From the NCBI GenBank assembly GCA_030430535.1, contig JAUIKY010000003.1, positions 120,661 to 184,660 on the forward strand: a DNA stretch of 64,000 nucleotides, in the 5' to 3' direction. A program made the translations under genes and the position numbers. The notes below the pieces were generated by a model, which was not told where the DNA came from, did no database searches, and was given only the letters and a program-made list of their open reading frames with translations. Positions 25,023 through 33,597 of the stretch are shown here, in pieces; the stretch's first letter is position 1, and each line of letters opens with the position of its first letter. The DNA is from Bacteroidia bacterium. Its GTDB lineage: Bacteria > Bacteroidota > Bacteroidia > Flavobacteriales > Flavobacteriaceae.

Positions 25023-25991
25023 TTACTTCCTAAAAATGGCATACACCGGAAAATGGTCGCTATATCCGCCTTTGTACTTTGGCCCAACGTAAGTTCTAAA
25101 CGGTTTGCCTTTGTGCCTTCCTTTATTCAGTTTTAAAAAATCGATATCGAAAATTTCGGCTTTATCAAAACTTAGGGTGTTTGGGGTCGCTTCAAAAAAG
25201 TTGGTGGTAAACATAATCTGGTCGAACAAATTCCATTTAAAATTATGGGTAGTTGTGCCTCTGGAGTAGGTGTGCAAAATCTCCATGGGGTTGTACAGAT
25301 TGCCTTGATTTACGAGGTGTTTAATACTGTTGCAGGAGGGGTCGTCGTTAAAATCGCCGATAATTACGATTTTGGCATTTTCATCATCTGCTTTTAGTCG
25401 GTTTATAATTTCAATAACCTTATCGGCAGCTGCAATGCGTTTAAATTCGGTTTCTTTGGCACCTTCACGACGGGACGACCAATGGTTTACAATGACGTGG
25501 ATTTTTTCATCGTCCAGTAAACCCGAAACCAGTAAAATATCGCGTGTGTAATCGGGCAGGCCCACTTCATTGACCAAAGGCACGCTAAAGGTTTCAGAAC
25601 GCAGCAATTTAAACACGTCGGCATCATAAATTAAGGCTGTGTCGATGCCACGCTCGTCGGGCGAATTATAATGCACATAGCTATAATTATAATCTTCCAA
25701 ATGTTTGGCATTCAATAAATCTTCAATGACTTTGGCATTTTCAACTTCAGCCACACCCACAATGGCGGGGTGTTTTCCGGTTTCTTGTCGGCCGATATTC
25801 GAAATGGCAAAACTCAGTTTCCTAAGTTTATTGTCGTAGCGTTTTGGCGTCCATTTCCGTTTAGCGGTTGGTAGAAAATCTTGGTCGTTAATAAGATGGT
25901 CGTCATTAACATCAAACAGATTTTCGAGGTTGTAAAACCCGATGGTTTGTAAATCGTCGCGAACGGGAATGCCTTCAAAATTGTAATCCAT
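25023..25991 (-). CDS. Endonuclease/exonuclease/phosphatase (EEP) family protein, no signal peptide
   Basis: The 322-residue enzyme has the EEP catalytic clusters: IGFYNLENLFD near residues 17-27, GVAEVENAK near 78-86, ERGIDTALIY, VIVNHWSSRREG, VIIGDFNDDP and a terminal YSDHFPVYAI. It is clearly homologous to the exported enzyme at 18874-19935. Unlike that one it begins directly with hydrophilic sequence and shows no signal peptide, so it should be cytoplasmic unless exported another way. It would hydrolyse phosphodiester or phosphomonoester bonds; the substrate is unknown. It closes the locus formed by two receptors, DUF5689 and its paralogue. Confidence 0.87.
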   Translation of the reverse strand: MDYNFEGIPVRDDLQTIGFYNLENLFDVNDDHLINDQDFLPTAKRKWTPKRYDNKLRKLSFAISNIGRQETGKHPAIVGVAEVENAKVIEDLLNAKHLEDYNYSYVHYNSPDERGIDTALIYDADVFKLLRSETFSVPLVNEVGLPDYTRDILLVSGLLDDEKIHVIVNHWSSRREGAKETEFKRIAAADKVIEIINRLKADDENAKIVIIGDFNDDPSCNSIKHLVNQGNLYNPMEILHTYSRGTTTHNFKWNLFDQIMFTTNFFEATPNTLSFDKAEIFDIDFLKLNKGRHKGKPFRTYVGPKYKGGYSDHFPVYAIFRK

Positions 25992-26215
25992 AGGCCAAAA
26001 ATAGACTTTAAATTATAAAAGAAGTCTTTGAATAACCCAAAATATAAGGTGAGTTTAAGGTCAGAAGAAATTTTAACCCGCAGCAACCTTGAAGTTGTGC
26101 GGACTTAAAATTTTTGACAACGAAGAAATCATCCATAGTTTTGGGGTTGAAATGTTTTTTCACTTTCAGCACATTTATTCAGTGACTTCTAAAAAAGAAA
26201 ATGCGGTTAAATGTG

Positions 26216-26223
26216 TAACTTTG
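26216..26223 (+). promoter_or_regulatory. Flavobacterial -7 element upstream of hflX
   Basis: TAACTTTG matches TAnnTTTG and ends 23 bases before the ATG at 26247. It overlaps the first codons of a longer reading frame from 26211, which argues that the longer start is not used. Confidence 0.5.
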
Positions 26224-26246
26224 CATACATTGTAGAAAAGAGATTT

Positions 26247-27440
26247 ATGGGTTTAGAAAAGGCAGTTTTAATAGGAATTGTAACTAAAGAACAAGACGAA
26301 GATAAATTAAAGGAGTATCTGGACGAGCTGGAGTTTTTAACCTTTACAGCTGGCGGCGATGCCATTAAGCGGTTTACGCAAAAAATGGATATGCCCAATC
26401 CCAAAACCTTTATCGGTACGGGTAAAATGGAGGAAGTCCGTCAGTTTATAAAGGATAACGATATCGATACCGCTATTTTTGATGATGAACTATCGGCAGC
26501 ACAAGAGCGTAACATCAGTAAGATTTTGAACGTAAAAGTGCTGGATAGAACGAATTTGATATTGGATATTTTCGCCCAACGCGCCCAAACGAGTTATGCC
26601 CGTACCCAAGTGGAATTGGCGCAATGCGAATATTTGTTGCCACGATTACGAGGGATGTGGACGCACCTTGAGCGCCAAAAAGGGGGTATTGGAATGCGCG
26701 GGCCCGGGGAAACCGAAATAGAAACGGATAGACGTATTGTACGCGATAAAATAGCCTTGCTGAAGAAGCGTATTGAAACCATCGATAAGCAAATGGCCGT
26801 GCAGCGCGGGAACCGTGGTAAAATGGTGCGTGTGGCTTTGGTGGGGTATACCAACGTAGGGAAATCGACCTTAATGAACGTGATTAGTAAAAGTGAGGTG
26901 TTTGCCGAAAACAAACTGTTTGCTACCCTCGATACTACGGTACGCAAAGTGGTGATTCAAAACCTGCCCTTTTTGTTGAGTGATACGGTAGGGTTCATCA
27001 GAAAGTTGCCCACCCAATTGGTAGAGAGTTTTAAAAGTACCTTGGACGAAGTTCGCGAAGCCGATTTGCTATTGCACGTGGTAGATATTTCGCACCCCAA
27101 TTTTGAAGAACATATCGATTCGGTAAACAAAATTTTAGGCGAAATTGATAGCAGCGATAAGCCCACCATCATGGTGTTCAATAAAATTGATGCCTACGAG
27201 CCCGAACCTATCGATGAAGACGATTTGGAAACCGAACGCAGTGAAAAGCACTATACCCTTGCCGAGTGGAAAAAAACCTGGATGAACAAAGTGGGGAACA
27301 ATGCTTTGTTTATTTCGGCGTTAAATAAACAGAATTTAGAAGATTTTAAAAAGCGGGTGTACGATGAGGTTAGGGAAATTCACGTCACGCGTTTTCCATA
27401 CAACCACTTTTTGTACCCCGATTATGAGGAGGAAAGTTAG
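26247..27440 (+). CDS. hflX: Ribosome-associated GTPase HflX
   Basis: HflX is a GTPase that binds and splits stalled 70S ribosomes. Starting at ATG 26247 it has 397 residues; the upstream start at 26211 lies in a promoter element. The N-terminal HflX domain (about 1-180) contains TFIGTGKMEE, 'IFDDELSAAQ' and the ARTQVELAQCEYLLPRLRG region. The GTPase domain carries the P-loop GYTNVGKST, 'LFATLDTTVR' (G2), DTVGF (G3) and NKID (G4). The preceding Gly-rich motif GGIGMRGPGETEIE is also intact. It is a single gene followed by a repeat-filled gap. Confidence 0.96.
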   Translation: MGLEKAVLIGIVTKEQDEDKLKEYLDELEFLTFTAGGDAIKRFTQKMDMPNPKTFIGTGKMEEVRQFIKDNDIDTAIFDDELSAAQERNISKILNVKVLDRTNLILDIFAQRAQTSYARTQVELAQCEYLLPRLRGMWTHLERQKGGIGMRGPGETEIETDRRIVRDKIALLKKRIETIDKQMAVQRGNRGKMVRVALVGYTNVGKSTLMNVISKSEVFAENKLFATLDTTVRKVVIQNLPFLLSDTVGFIRKLPTQLVESFKSTLDEVREADLLLHVVDISHPNFEEHIDSVNKILGEIDSSDKPTIMVFNKIDAYEPEPIDEDDLETERSEKHYTLAEWKKTWMNKVGNNALFISALNKQNLEDFKKRVYDEVREIHVTRFPYNHFLYPDYEEES

Positions 27441-27836
27441 TGTGTGGTGATACAAAATAAACCGTTCTGAACATAAAATTTAGTTGTAACGTCAGTTCGA
27501 GTGATTTTGAGTGGTTGCTGAGCTTGTCAAAGTATAACAAAAAATCGTATCGAGAACTCTTTGGTCATTAAAATTCTAATTCTCGATAAAAATTTTTCTC
27601 ATTGCAGTCGAAAAATTCACTCGAATTGACGGGTTACCTTAGAACACATTGTGCTAATTTTTTGTTGTCGAGGCGGCCTTTAAGTAAGTCATGTCATTGC
27701 GAGAAATCTTATTTCGAAGCAATCTCACAATCAGTAACTTGATTTTTAAAGATTCCTTCACGTTGTTCGGAATGACGACTGTTTAGACGGCTTCCTTAAA
27801 ACTATTGTAATTGAAAACAAATACATTGCATTCCAA
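27441..27836. repeat. Gene-free 396-base gap holding two dispersed repeat elements
   Basis: No ORF of note or RNA gene is seen. One element runs about 27489-27635: it starts CGTCAGTTCGAGTGATTTTG and ends in AAATTCACTCGAATTGACG, making long inverted ends. A second, about 27690-27778, starts GTCATTGCGAGAAATC and ends CGTTGTTCGGAATGAC. Both are of kinds commonly scattered in flavobacterial intergenic DNA. They separate hflX from the penicillin-binding protein gene. I cannot identify a promoter for the latter. Confidence 0.65.
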
Positions 27837-30083
27837 ATGAAAAGCATCCCAAACCTACTTAAAAACAAATGGATTAAAAGGTCGCTCATTTTGGCCATTG
27901 CGGTTGTTGGTTTTTTCATCGTGTTGTATTTCAGTATTTATTTGGGCGCCTTCGGAAAAATTCCCACCCAAGAAGAATTGAGTTCCATTAAGCAGGAAGA
28001 AGCCACCGAAGTGCTGGATAAAAATGGCAAACTAATTGGTAAATACTTTGTTTACGACCGGCAGCCGTTGGAATTCCAAGACTTTCCAAAGCACCTCATT
28101 GAAGCGTTGATTGCCACAGAAGACGTTCGGTTTTACGAACACGATGGCATCGATAACGTGAGTTTACTACGGGTGTTTTTCAAAAGTATTTTGTTGCAGG
28201 ATAAGTCTTCGGGGGGTGGCAGTACCATTACCTTGCAATTGGCCAAAAATTTATTCGGACGGAAAGATTATGCGTTTTTAAGCTTGGTCATCAACAAGTT
28301 TAAGGAAGCCATTATAGCCAAGCGAATTGAAGCTATTTATTCCAAAAACGATATTTTAACCCTTTATTTTAACACGGTACCGTTTTCCGACAATACTTAC
28401 GGTGTTGAGAGCGCCTCACAAAAGTTCTTTAATAAAACCACAGCAGAATTAACGGTTCCCGAAGCCGCGACCTTGGTGGGCACGCTCAAGGCGAACCACT
28501 ATTTTAATCCGCGGTTGAATGTACAGCGCAGCCAAGAGCGACGTAATGTGGTGCTCAACCAAATGTATAAATACGATTATATTTCGGAAGATTCATTGAA
28601 TGCCTATCAAGCGGATACACTCGTGTTAAACTACCGTTCCTTTAATCACGATTTGGGCGTGGCGCCCTATTTTCGGGAGCAAGTAAAAAAGGAACTGGCC
28701 GCTGTTCTGGATTCCATAAAAAAGCCCAACGGCGAGGCTTACGATTTGTACAAAGACGGACTGGTAGTCCATACGACGTTAGATTACGATATGCAGGTTT
28801 TGGCCGAGGAAGCCATGAAAGAGCACATGGCGAAATTGCAAGCCGATTTTGAAACCTCCTACGGAAAAGGTGCTCCATGGAATAGCAACGAACGCCTCAT
28901 CAACGCGGCGATGAAAAATCTGCCCATTTACAAAAAGTTAAAAGCGCAGGGGCTTTCCGAAGAAACCATACAGGATTCGTTGGCTCAAAAACGACCTGTG
29001 GAATTGTTCAGTTGGGCGGGCGATACCGTAAAAAGCATCACGCTAAAAGACAGTTTGCGGCATTACCTCAAATTTTTAAACACGGGCATATTGGGCATCG
29101 AACCCAGCACGGGGGCCATTCGCACTTATATTGGCGGCATCGATTATCGCTTTTTTAAGTACGACCACGTATCGCAAAGCGAAAGGCAGGTGGGCTCTAC
29201 CTTTAAGCCTTTTGTTTATACGGCTGCCATAGAGGACGGTATGAAACCATGTACTTATTTTTCATTGGCGGAGGTCACTTATACCAACTATGATAATTGG
29301 ACGCCCAGCAATTCGGGTGGTGAAGACGAAGATCCGCATATCAACTATACTTTAGAAAAAGCCCTCAGCCAATCGGTGAACACTATTGCTGTAAAGGTTT
29401 TGGATAAGGTGGGCATTACCAAAGTACACGAACAGGTTAAAAAACTGGGCATTGAAAAAGAACTGCCCAATGAGCCCTCGTTGGCTTTGGGCGTGGCCGA
29501 AATCAACCTTAAAAATCTAACGGGAGCTTATGCCAGTTATGTTAATGACTCTAAGGCGGTAAGGCCTTACAGCATAACCAAAATTGAAGATCGGCACGGC
29601 AAGGTCATTGCCGAATTCAAACCTAAAGTGAACTCCAACGAAGCGTTTAGCGATTACACCCGCGAAGTGATGTTGGAAATCATGAAGGAAACCGTAAACA
29701 GCGGCACGGCGGCACGCTTGCGAAGCAGCTACGGATTAAGTAACGTTATCGCCGGGAAAACGGGTACCACACAGAACAATAAAGACGGCTGGTTTGTGGG
29801 CATTACGCCCCAATTGGTCACCGTAACTTGGGTGGGCAACGATAACCACAGCATTGGTTTTAAAACCACGGGGCTAGGGCAGGGGGCCAACTCGGCATTG
29901 CCCATTTTTGCGAAGTTTTACCAAAAACTGAATGCCGATAGCCAGTTTAAGGCCATTACCAATGCCCAATTTAAAACCCCTTCGGAAGCTGTTTTGGAAG
30001 ACCTAAACTGCGAACCCGAAAAACGTGATGGTTTTTTTAAACGTTTGTTTGGCGGAAAGAAAAAGAAGCGGAGGTTTGAGTAG
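27837..30083 (+). CDS. Class A penicillin-binding protein (transglycosylase/transpeptidase)
   Basis: The 748-residue bifunctional peptidoglycan synthase has a short cytoplasmic N-terminus, one membrane helix (about 16-36) and a glycosyltransferase 51 domain with ATEDVRFYEHDGID (about 97-110) and GGGSTITLQLAKNL. The transpeptidase domain has the active-site SxxK as Ser454-Thr-Phe-Lys457, SxN in SQSVNT and KTG at 641-643. This is the PBP1A/1B architecture that polymerises lipid II and cross-links strands in the periplasm. The C-terminal tail is basic (GGKKKKRRFE). The gene stands alone between repeat regions. Confidence 0.95.
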   Translation: MKSIPNLLKNKWIKRSLILAIAVVGFFIVLYFSIYLGAFGKIPTQEELSSIKQEEATEVLDKNGKLIGKYFVYDRQPLEFQDFPKHLIEALIATEDVRFYEHDGIDNVSLLRVFFKSILLQDKSSGGGSTITLQLAKNLFGRKDYAFLSLVINKFKEAIIAKRIEAIYSKNDILTLYFNTVPFSDNTYGVESASQKFFNKTTAELTVPEAATLVGTLKANHYFNPRLNVQRSQERRNVVLNQMYKYDYISEDSLNAYQADTLVLNYRSFNHDLGVAPYFREQVKKELAAVLDSIKKPNGEAYDLYKDGLVVHTTLDYDMQVLAEEAMKEHMAKLQADFETSYGKGAPWNSNERLINAAMKNLPIYKKLKAQGLSEETIQDSLAQKRPVELFSWAGDTVKSITLKDSLRHYLKFLNTGILGIEPSTGAIRTYIGGIDYRFFKYDHVSQSERQVGSTFKPFVYTAAIEDGMKPCTYFSLAEVTYTNYDNWTPSNSGGEDEDPHINYTLEKALSQSVNTIAVKVLDKVGITKVHEQVKKLGIEKELPNEPSLALGVAEINLKNLTGAYASYVNDSKAVRPYSITKIEDRHGKVIAEFKPKVNSNEAFSDYTREVMLEIMKETVNSGTAARLRSSYGLSNVIAGKTGTTQNNKDGWFVGITPQLVTVTWVGNDNHSIGFKTTGLGQGANSALPIFAKFYQKLNADSQFKAITNAQFKTPSEAVLEDLNCEPEKRDGFFKRLFGGKKKKRRFE

Positions 30084-30100
30084 CTGAATATTAAGTTTTT

Positions 30101-30183
30101 TGTCATTTCGAAGGAAGTGAGGGACGAACGATGAGAAATCTCATAATTATGGGATTCCTCCTCGTTCCTCGTTCGGAATGACA
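30101..30183. repeat. Dispersed palindromic repeat between the PBP gene and the nuclease module
   Basis: It begins TGTCATTTCG and ends GTTCGGAATGACA, with inverted ends and an internal 'CTCCTCGTTCCTCGTTCGG' segment. It lies exactly at the downstream border of the HNH/HpaII-like pair. Confidence 0.65.
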
Positions 30184-30205
30184 GTCGAGTTAAGTTTTAC
30201 AAATT

Positions 30206-30982
30206 TTATGCTTTTATCTGAAAGTTCAATTTAATAAATGAGCCATTGTCATTTTTATACACCTTGCCGTACCCCATTTTAGAGCCCGATGGGTTGTCAA
30301 GTCTAGAAGCATTTTTTAAATATTGCTTAAACTTATTAAAATCTATTAAGTGATAACAAAGCATTTCAGTGTTTTGCTTAATAATAATTATGCCGCCAAC
30401 TATATCATATTTTCCTGACCATACCGATTTTGAAGTCATCCCCAGTGCTGCCTCAACTAAAAAGTTAACCAAACGATATTCGTAAAACCTGTGCCCTTGG
30501 CTTAGGTCATAGTTCATAGGGTTGTCTTTGTTTATTTTTTCTATGACCTCATTCATTCGTACAACACTACTAACAAATTTATCCTTTACGATGTGGGCGA
30601 TTATTTCGGGCAAATCACTATCTATAACTTGCAAGTTTAGTTTGAAAGTATCATCATCAAAAGAATCAAAATCAACAGAATATCCCAGTTCAGATAATTT
30701 AGCCATTCGCTTAATGTATTTGTGCCCTGATGTAATTGAGTTTACAAGTGCCAAATCGTCATCAGAAATAGGTTGATTGTATTTGTCGGTTATTTTATAG
30801 GTGATGTTGGTGGTTTTGTTTGCATTAAAAAGGATTGGGTTATCTCCTAATGAAGATTTTATTTTCTCGACTAACTTTTCCTTACTAGTGAAAGTTGCTT
30901 TAGAAACTGAAAACTCTTTTTCTCTATTTGATATAACTATACCGTTGTTTACTAGAAAGTATGGATATATTGAAGAGCTCAT
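30206..30982 (-). CDS. HpaII-family restriction endonuclease-like protein, short at the N-terminus
   Basis: The 258-residue protein matches my recall of the C-terminal two thirds of the HpaII restriction endonuclease family. The matching parts are the segment LFNANKTTNITYKI near residues 50-63 (family: LLNAsxtTNfiyki), DSDLPEIIAHIV near 121-132, NPMNYDLSQGHRFYEYRL near 152-169, then WSGKYDIVGGIIIIK and a terminal MLCYHLIDFNKF...NPSGSKMGYGKVY...IKLNFQIK. Family members are about 330-360 residues; here roughly the first 80-100 are missing, because the upstream HNH gene occupies that DNA. The start overlaps the HNH stop by 4 bases (ATGA), so the two are coupled. No methyltransferase is adjacent. 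It may recognise DNA without full nuclease activity; this is inference. Confidence 0.75.
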   Translation of the reverse strand: MSSSIYPYFLVNNGIVISNREKEFSVSKATFTSKEKLVEKIKSSLGDNPILFNANKTTNITYKITDKYNQPISDDDLALVNSITSGHKYIKRMAKLSELGYSVDFDSFDDDTFKLNLQVIDSDLPEIIAHIVKDKFVSSVVRMNEVIEKINKDNPMNYDLSQGHRFYEYRLVNFLVEAALGMTSKSVWSGKYDIVGGIIIIKQNTEMLCYHLIDFNKFKQYLKNASRLDNPSGSKMGYGKVYKNDNGSFIKLNFQIKA

Positions 30983-31734
30983 TTTTTAAAAATCACATTG
31001 TAATGGTAATCCAAAAATTCCATTAATGGCACAAATCTTTCTGGCTTTTGAACATCAATATTTTGATATTTCATGAAAAATTCTTGGACAGCTTTTTCAT
31101 TAGAATAATCATCAAAATAATTAGAAACTAAAACTTTAAAACCTGGAGTAACAGTTATGAATCCGTCGTTAAATGCTTTATCGTGAATGGAGTTTAAACA
31201 TAATCCGTTGCGTGGATTTGTTCTGTTTTCTTTGTCTTTAGACCATGGTTTAATATGGCTTGCAACCAGAAAATCAGGAATGGATAGTCCCGTAATACAA
31301 CATTTTAAATTATATGAAGATAAAATTGTGCTTCTGAAAAAGCTTTGATTTACTCTGGCTTTTACCGTTGTTTCTCGTTCTTTTCCTTCAGGAAAGTTTT
31401 CTAGTTCAATGTCTTCTATCTTTTTGTTTTGAAACTTAGCAATCAGTTCTTCGCTTTCAAAAGCTAATTTCTCCCAATTACCGTTAAATTCATTCCAAAT
31501 TTCTTCTTCAAGTTTACTTCCATTGACTAGTCCTGTAATGCCTTGTTTTTTTAGCTCGGGGTCGAGTCTGCCGAAATTTCCAATTTTCATGTTTAAGGCA
31601 GAAGGCGAGCGACCAATAATATTAGCATATTTTATAATTGTTGGATGCGTTTTACTACTAGCTTTAAAAGGTATTTTGCAATAGACATTAAATGCAACTA
31701 TGGTTTCTTCTCGTGTCCAATTTGTTTTCGCCAT
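30979..31734 (-). CDS. HNH endonuclease (predicted restriction-type)
   Basis: The 251-residue protein has an N-terminal DNA-binding-like region (WTREETIVAFNVYCKIPF, then IGRSPSALNMKIGNF, about residues 5-55). A C-terminal HNH_2 nuclease follows: CCITGL near 145-150, VASHIKPWS with the first His, NPRNGLCLNSIHDKAFNDG with the Asn and last His. This is the COG3440-type predicted restriction endonuclease, common across bacteria. It is the first gene of a two-gene unit with the HpaII-like gene. DNA here is AT-richer than its neighbours: 31081-31140 has 13 G or C in 60 bases, against 29 of 60 at 29101-29160 in the PBP gene. This fits acquisition by transfer. Confidence 0.87.
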   Translation of the reverse strand: MAKTNWTREETIVAFNVYCKIPFKASSKTHPTIIKYANIIGRSPSALNMKIGNFGRLDPELKKQGITGLVNGSKLEEEIWNEFNGNWEKLAFESEELIAKFQNKKIEDIELENFPEGKERETTVKARVNQSFFRSTILSSYNLKCCITGLSIPDFLVASHIKPWSKDKENRTNPRNGLCLNSIHDKAFNDGFITVTPGFKVLVSNYFDDYSNEKAVQEFFMKYQNIDVQKPERFVPLMEFLDYHYNVIFKK

Positions 31735-31754
31735 TCTTCGGTTTAGCTTTTTAA

Positions 31755-31786
31755 CGAATATAGCCGGAAAAGTTTACAAATTCAAA
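31755..31786 (-). promoter_or_regulatory. Promoter of the HNH/HpaII-like module
   Basis: On the minus strand, TTTG (31783-31786) is followed after exactly 20 bases by TATATTCG (31755-31762), one mismatch from the TAnnTTTG -7 box. It lies 20 bases before the HNH ATG. Spacing and both boxes fit a Bacteroidota housekeeping promoter. Confidence 0.55.
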
Positions 31787-31806
31787 TGATGAAATTAATA
31801 ATGAAC

Positions 31807-31839
31807 AAAAAACGCCCCTTGCAAGCAGAAGGCGTTTTT
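31807..31839 (-). terminator. Terminator of the DUF3078 gene
   Basis: Stem AAAAACGCC/GGCGTTTTT with a 15-base loop, 30 bases past the DUF3078 stop on the minus strand. It isolates the DUF3078 gene from the nuclease module. Confidence 0.8.
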
Positions 31840-31868
31840 AAGAGTTAGTCTGTATTCTAAAACTATTT

Positions 31869-32792
31869 TTAGAATTTATAAGATACACCCACGGTGTAAT
31901 AGGTTTGTAATTTGTTATCGACATCATCAAAGCCAGTAGCTGTTGGTGGGTCTTGCGCCAAAGCATAGTTTAAGGCTTCCTGTTTGTTGCTACGCAAACC
32001 AAAATCGAAACCAACACCAATCATTTTCCAAAGGGTATAGCTAAACGAGTTGGTCCAAGTAAAGTTCGAAAGGTCGCTAGACTTATAACTCTGGAAGGTC
32101 GAGAAATTGGTTTTAAAGTTAACGGCACCAATTTGGCGGGTATAATCGGCCACGATTTTAGCACCCAACGACGAATCGAAAACGGCATCGTTATCGGCAA
32201 AAACAATGTTGTAGTTTAAGGGGTGGATTACTACGATGAGGTTGGTAATGGGCGTCCAAGTGGCACCGATACCAAGATCTAAATAGCCAGGATCGTTAAA
32301 GTTATCCAATAAAGTAGTGCGGTACTCCATCAAACCAGAAGCCGCTAAAGTTTTGGTGATGTTTCTACCGTAAAGTGACGATAGGTTGAATACATCGGTA
32401 GTGGGGTTGAAGCTGTCGTCATCATTCGGGTTATCTTTGTCATCCAACTTTACCCAATTCAGGTTGGTGGTTAACGAGTTTCGCCAGAAAAATTTATCTT
32501 CAATTAAATTGGCAAAGGCATTTAGTGTAAAACCAATATTTCCCGACGCGTTGTTTGGCGTACCTTGGGCGTACCAATTGTTAAAGTTTGAAAGGCTACC
32601 ACCAATGGTACCGAAAGCACCGGTTCTCCAACCTGGCAGGGCGTCAATTTTTGCCTGAATGGCCTTAACTTCTTTTTGAGCAGCATTGGCCTCGGCTTGC
32701 TTTTCCGCTTTTTGCGCTTGTAACTCTTCCTTGGTTTGGGCGTTGGCCGAAACCATTCCAATAAAACATAGAAATAATAAGATTCTTTTCAT
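31869..32792 (-). CDS. DUF3078 family outer membrane protein
   Basis: The start is ATG at 32792 (307 residues); the longer frame to 32798 would use TTG. A signal peptide ends near NAQ (about residue 19). A short Ala/Glu/Lys-rich coiled stretch (about 20-50) precedes beta-rich sequence with 'GWRTGAFGTIGGSLSNFNNWYAQG', the DUF3078 signature, and the protein ends with YTVGVSYKF as in outer membrane barrels. Function is unknown; homologues are abundant in Bacteroidota envelopes. It is a single gene with a terminator behind it. Confidence 0.88.
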   Translation of the reverse strand: MKRILLFLCFIGMVSANAQTKEELQAQKAEKQAEANAAQKEVKAIQAKIDALPGWRTGAFGTIGGSLSNFNNWYAQGTPNNASGNIGFTLNAFANLIEDKFFWRNSLTTNLNWVKLDDKDNPNDDDSFNPTTDVFNLSSLYGRNITKTLAASGLMEYRTTLLDNFNDPGYLDLGIGATWTPITNLIVVIHPLNYNIVFADNDAVFDSSLGAKIVADYTRQIGAVNFKTNFSTFQSYKSSDLSNFTWTNSFSYTLWKMIGVGFDFGLRSNKQEALNYALAQDPPTATGFDDVDNKLQTYYTVGVSYKF

Positions 32793-32892
32793 TTTCAAAT
32801 TAGTGTTTAAGGTTTAAGTAAATTAATGGCTATTGGGGTTTAGACCCCATTTTTAGGGAGAAGTCACATATCGTTTTCTCGAAATGACTTTT

Positions 32893-33399
32893 TTACTTCT
32901 TTTTATATAGCGGCACCGAAGAACAGGCCTCGCCATACATAATCGATTTGGCCACGGGTTTGAGTTTAGTGGCCAGCATGATATAGGCATTTTCAGGAAC
33001 GGGCTTTTTGGAGCATCCTTTTATGATAAGCGGTTTACCCTCGAATTCTGAAACGTCTAAATTTTGTATGATATCTTGGTAAATGGCGGTTTCCAATTGC
33101 TCCAAATTGCCTATGACTACTTTTTTGGCAAAAGGCTCCAAATGAATGCTGATGAGCATGTAGGCCCACCCCGGAATAATAGCATCAGAAGTACAGGTGA
33201 GCGCCACATAACTGTCTTGGTATTGCGACCAATCGTGTTCGCTTACTTGATTTCTGAAGTCTTTTTCGCGGAGCACGAAGCCTTCAAAGAGCCAATCTTT
33301 GATATCGAAAAGCACACGTTGCCCTTTGGGATAGTAATCCTCAAGGTTTACGGTAACCAGTTTACTGTTCGCTACGCGGTTGATGATTTCGTCTGCCAT
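32893..33399 (-). CDS. DUF2480 family protein
   Basis: The 168-residue cytosolic protein begins MADEIINRVANSKLVTVNLEDYYP and contains RVLFDIKDWLFEG, 'CTSDAIIPGWAYMLI' and the C-terminal 'KGCSKKPVPENAYIMLATKLKPVA', all DUF2480 signatures. The family is nearly confined to Bacteroidota and often lies near suf genes, as here. Conserved Cys residues (CTSD, KGCS, EACS) suggest a possible link with iron-sulfur or metal chemistry, which is inference. It is in the same direction as the suf operon, about 200 bases beyond the cupin gene. Confidence 0.88.
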   Translation of the reverse strand: MADEIINRVANSKLVTVNLEDYYPKGQRVLFDIKDWLFEGFVLREKDFRNQVSEHDWSQYQDSYVALTCTSDAIIPGWAYMLISIHLEPFAKKVVIGNLEQLETAIYQDIIQNLDVSEFEGKPLIIKGCSKKPVPENAYIMLATKLKPVAKSIMYGEACSSVPLYKKK

Positions 33400-33427
33400 G
33401 TGGTATTTGGGATAAAATGTATGTTTT

Positions 33428-33551
33428 CGTCATGCTGAATTTATTTCAGCATCTCATCCTGTCTGTAAACTATTGTTTAATGATAGGGTTCCTGAAACAG
33501 CACTTCGACTCCAGTTTATCTTGAGCGAAGTCGAAAGGCTCAGTGTGACAA
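33428..33551. repeat. Dispersed repeat between DUF2480 and cupin genes
   Basis: It starts CGTCATGCTGAATTTATTTC and ends GCTCAGTGTGACA. It contains GCACTTCGACTCC and a second, inverted core, GAGCGAAGTCGAAAGG. The ends are imperfectly inverted, as in other copies. Confidence 0.6.
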
Positions 33552-33597
33552 GCAATTTTAAATACAATAACTATTTTTGTCTAAAATAGACGTTCAA

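Noticed and set aside
26211..26246. Longer start for hflX
   Set aside because: The extra codons overlap a TAACTTTG promoter element; the ATG at 26247 gives the usual HflX N-terminus.
27441..27836. A small RNA gene in the long gap before the penicillin-binding protein
   Set aside because: The inverted repeats are those of the dispersed family and no promoter plus terminator pair is seen.
30206..30982. Frameshifted full-length HpaII gene
   Set aside because: The upstream DNA is the intact HNH gene read in another frame with a 4-base overlap, so the missing N-terminus is not simply displaced by a frameshift.
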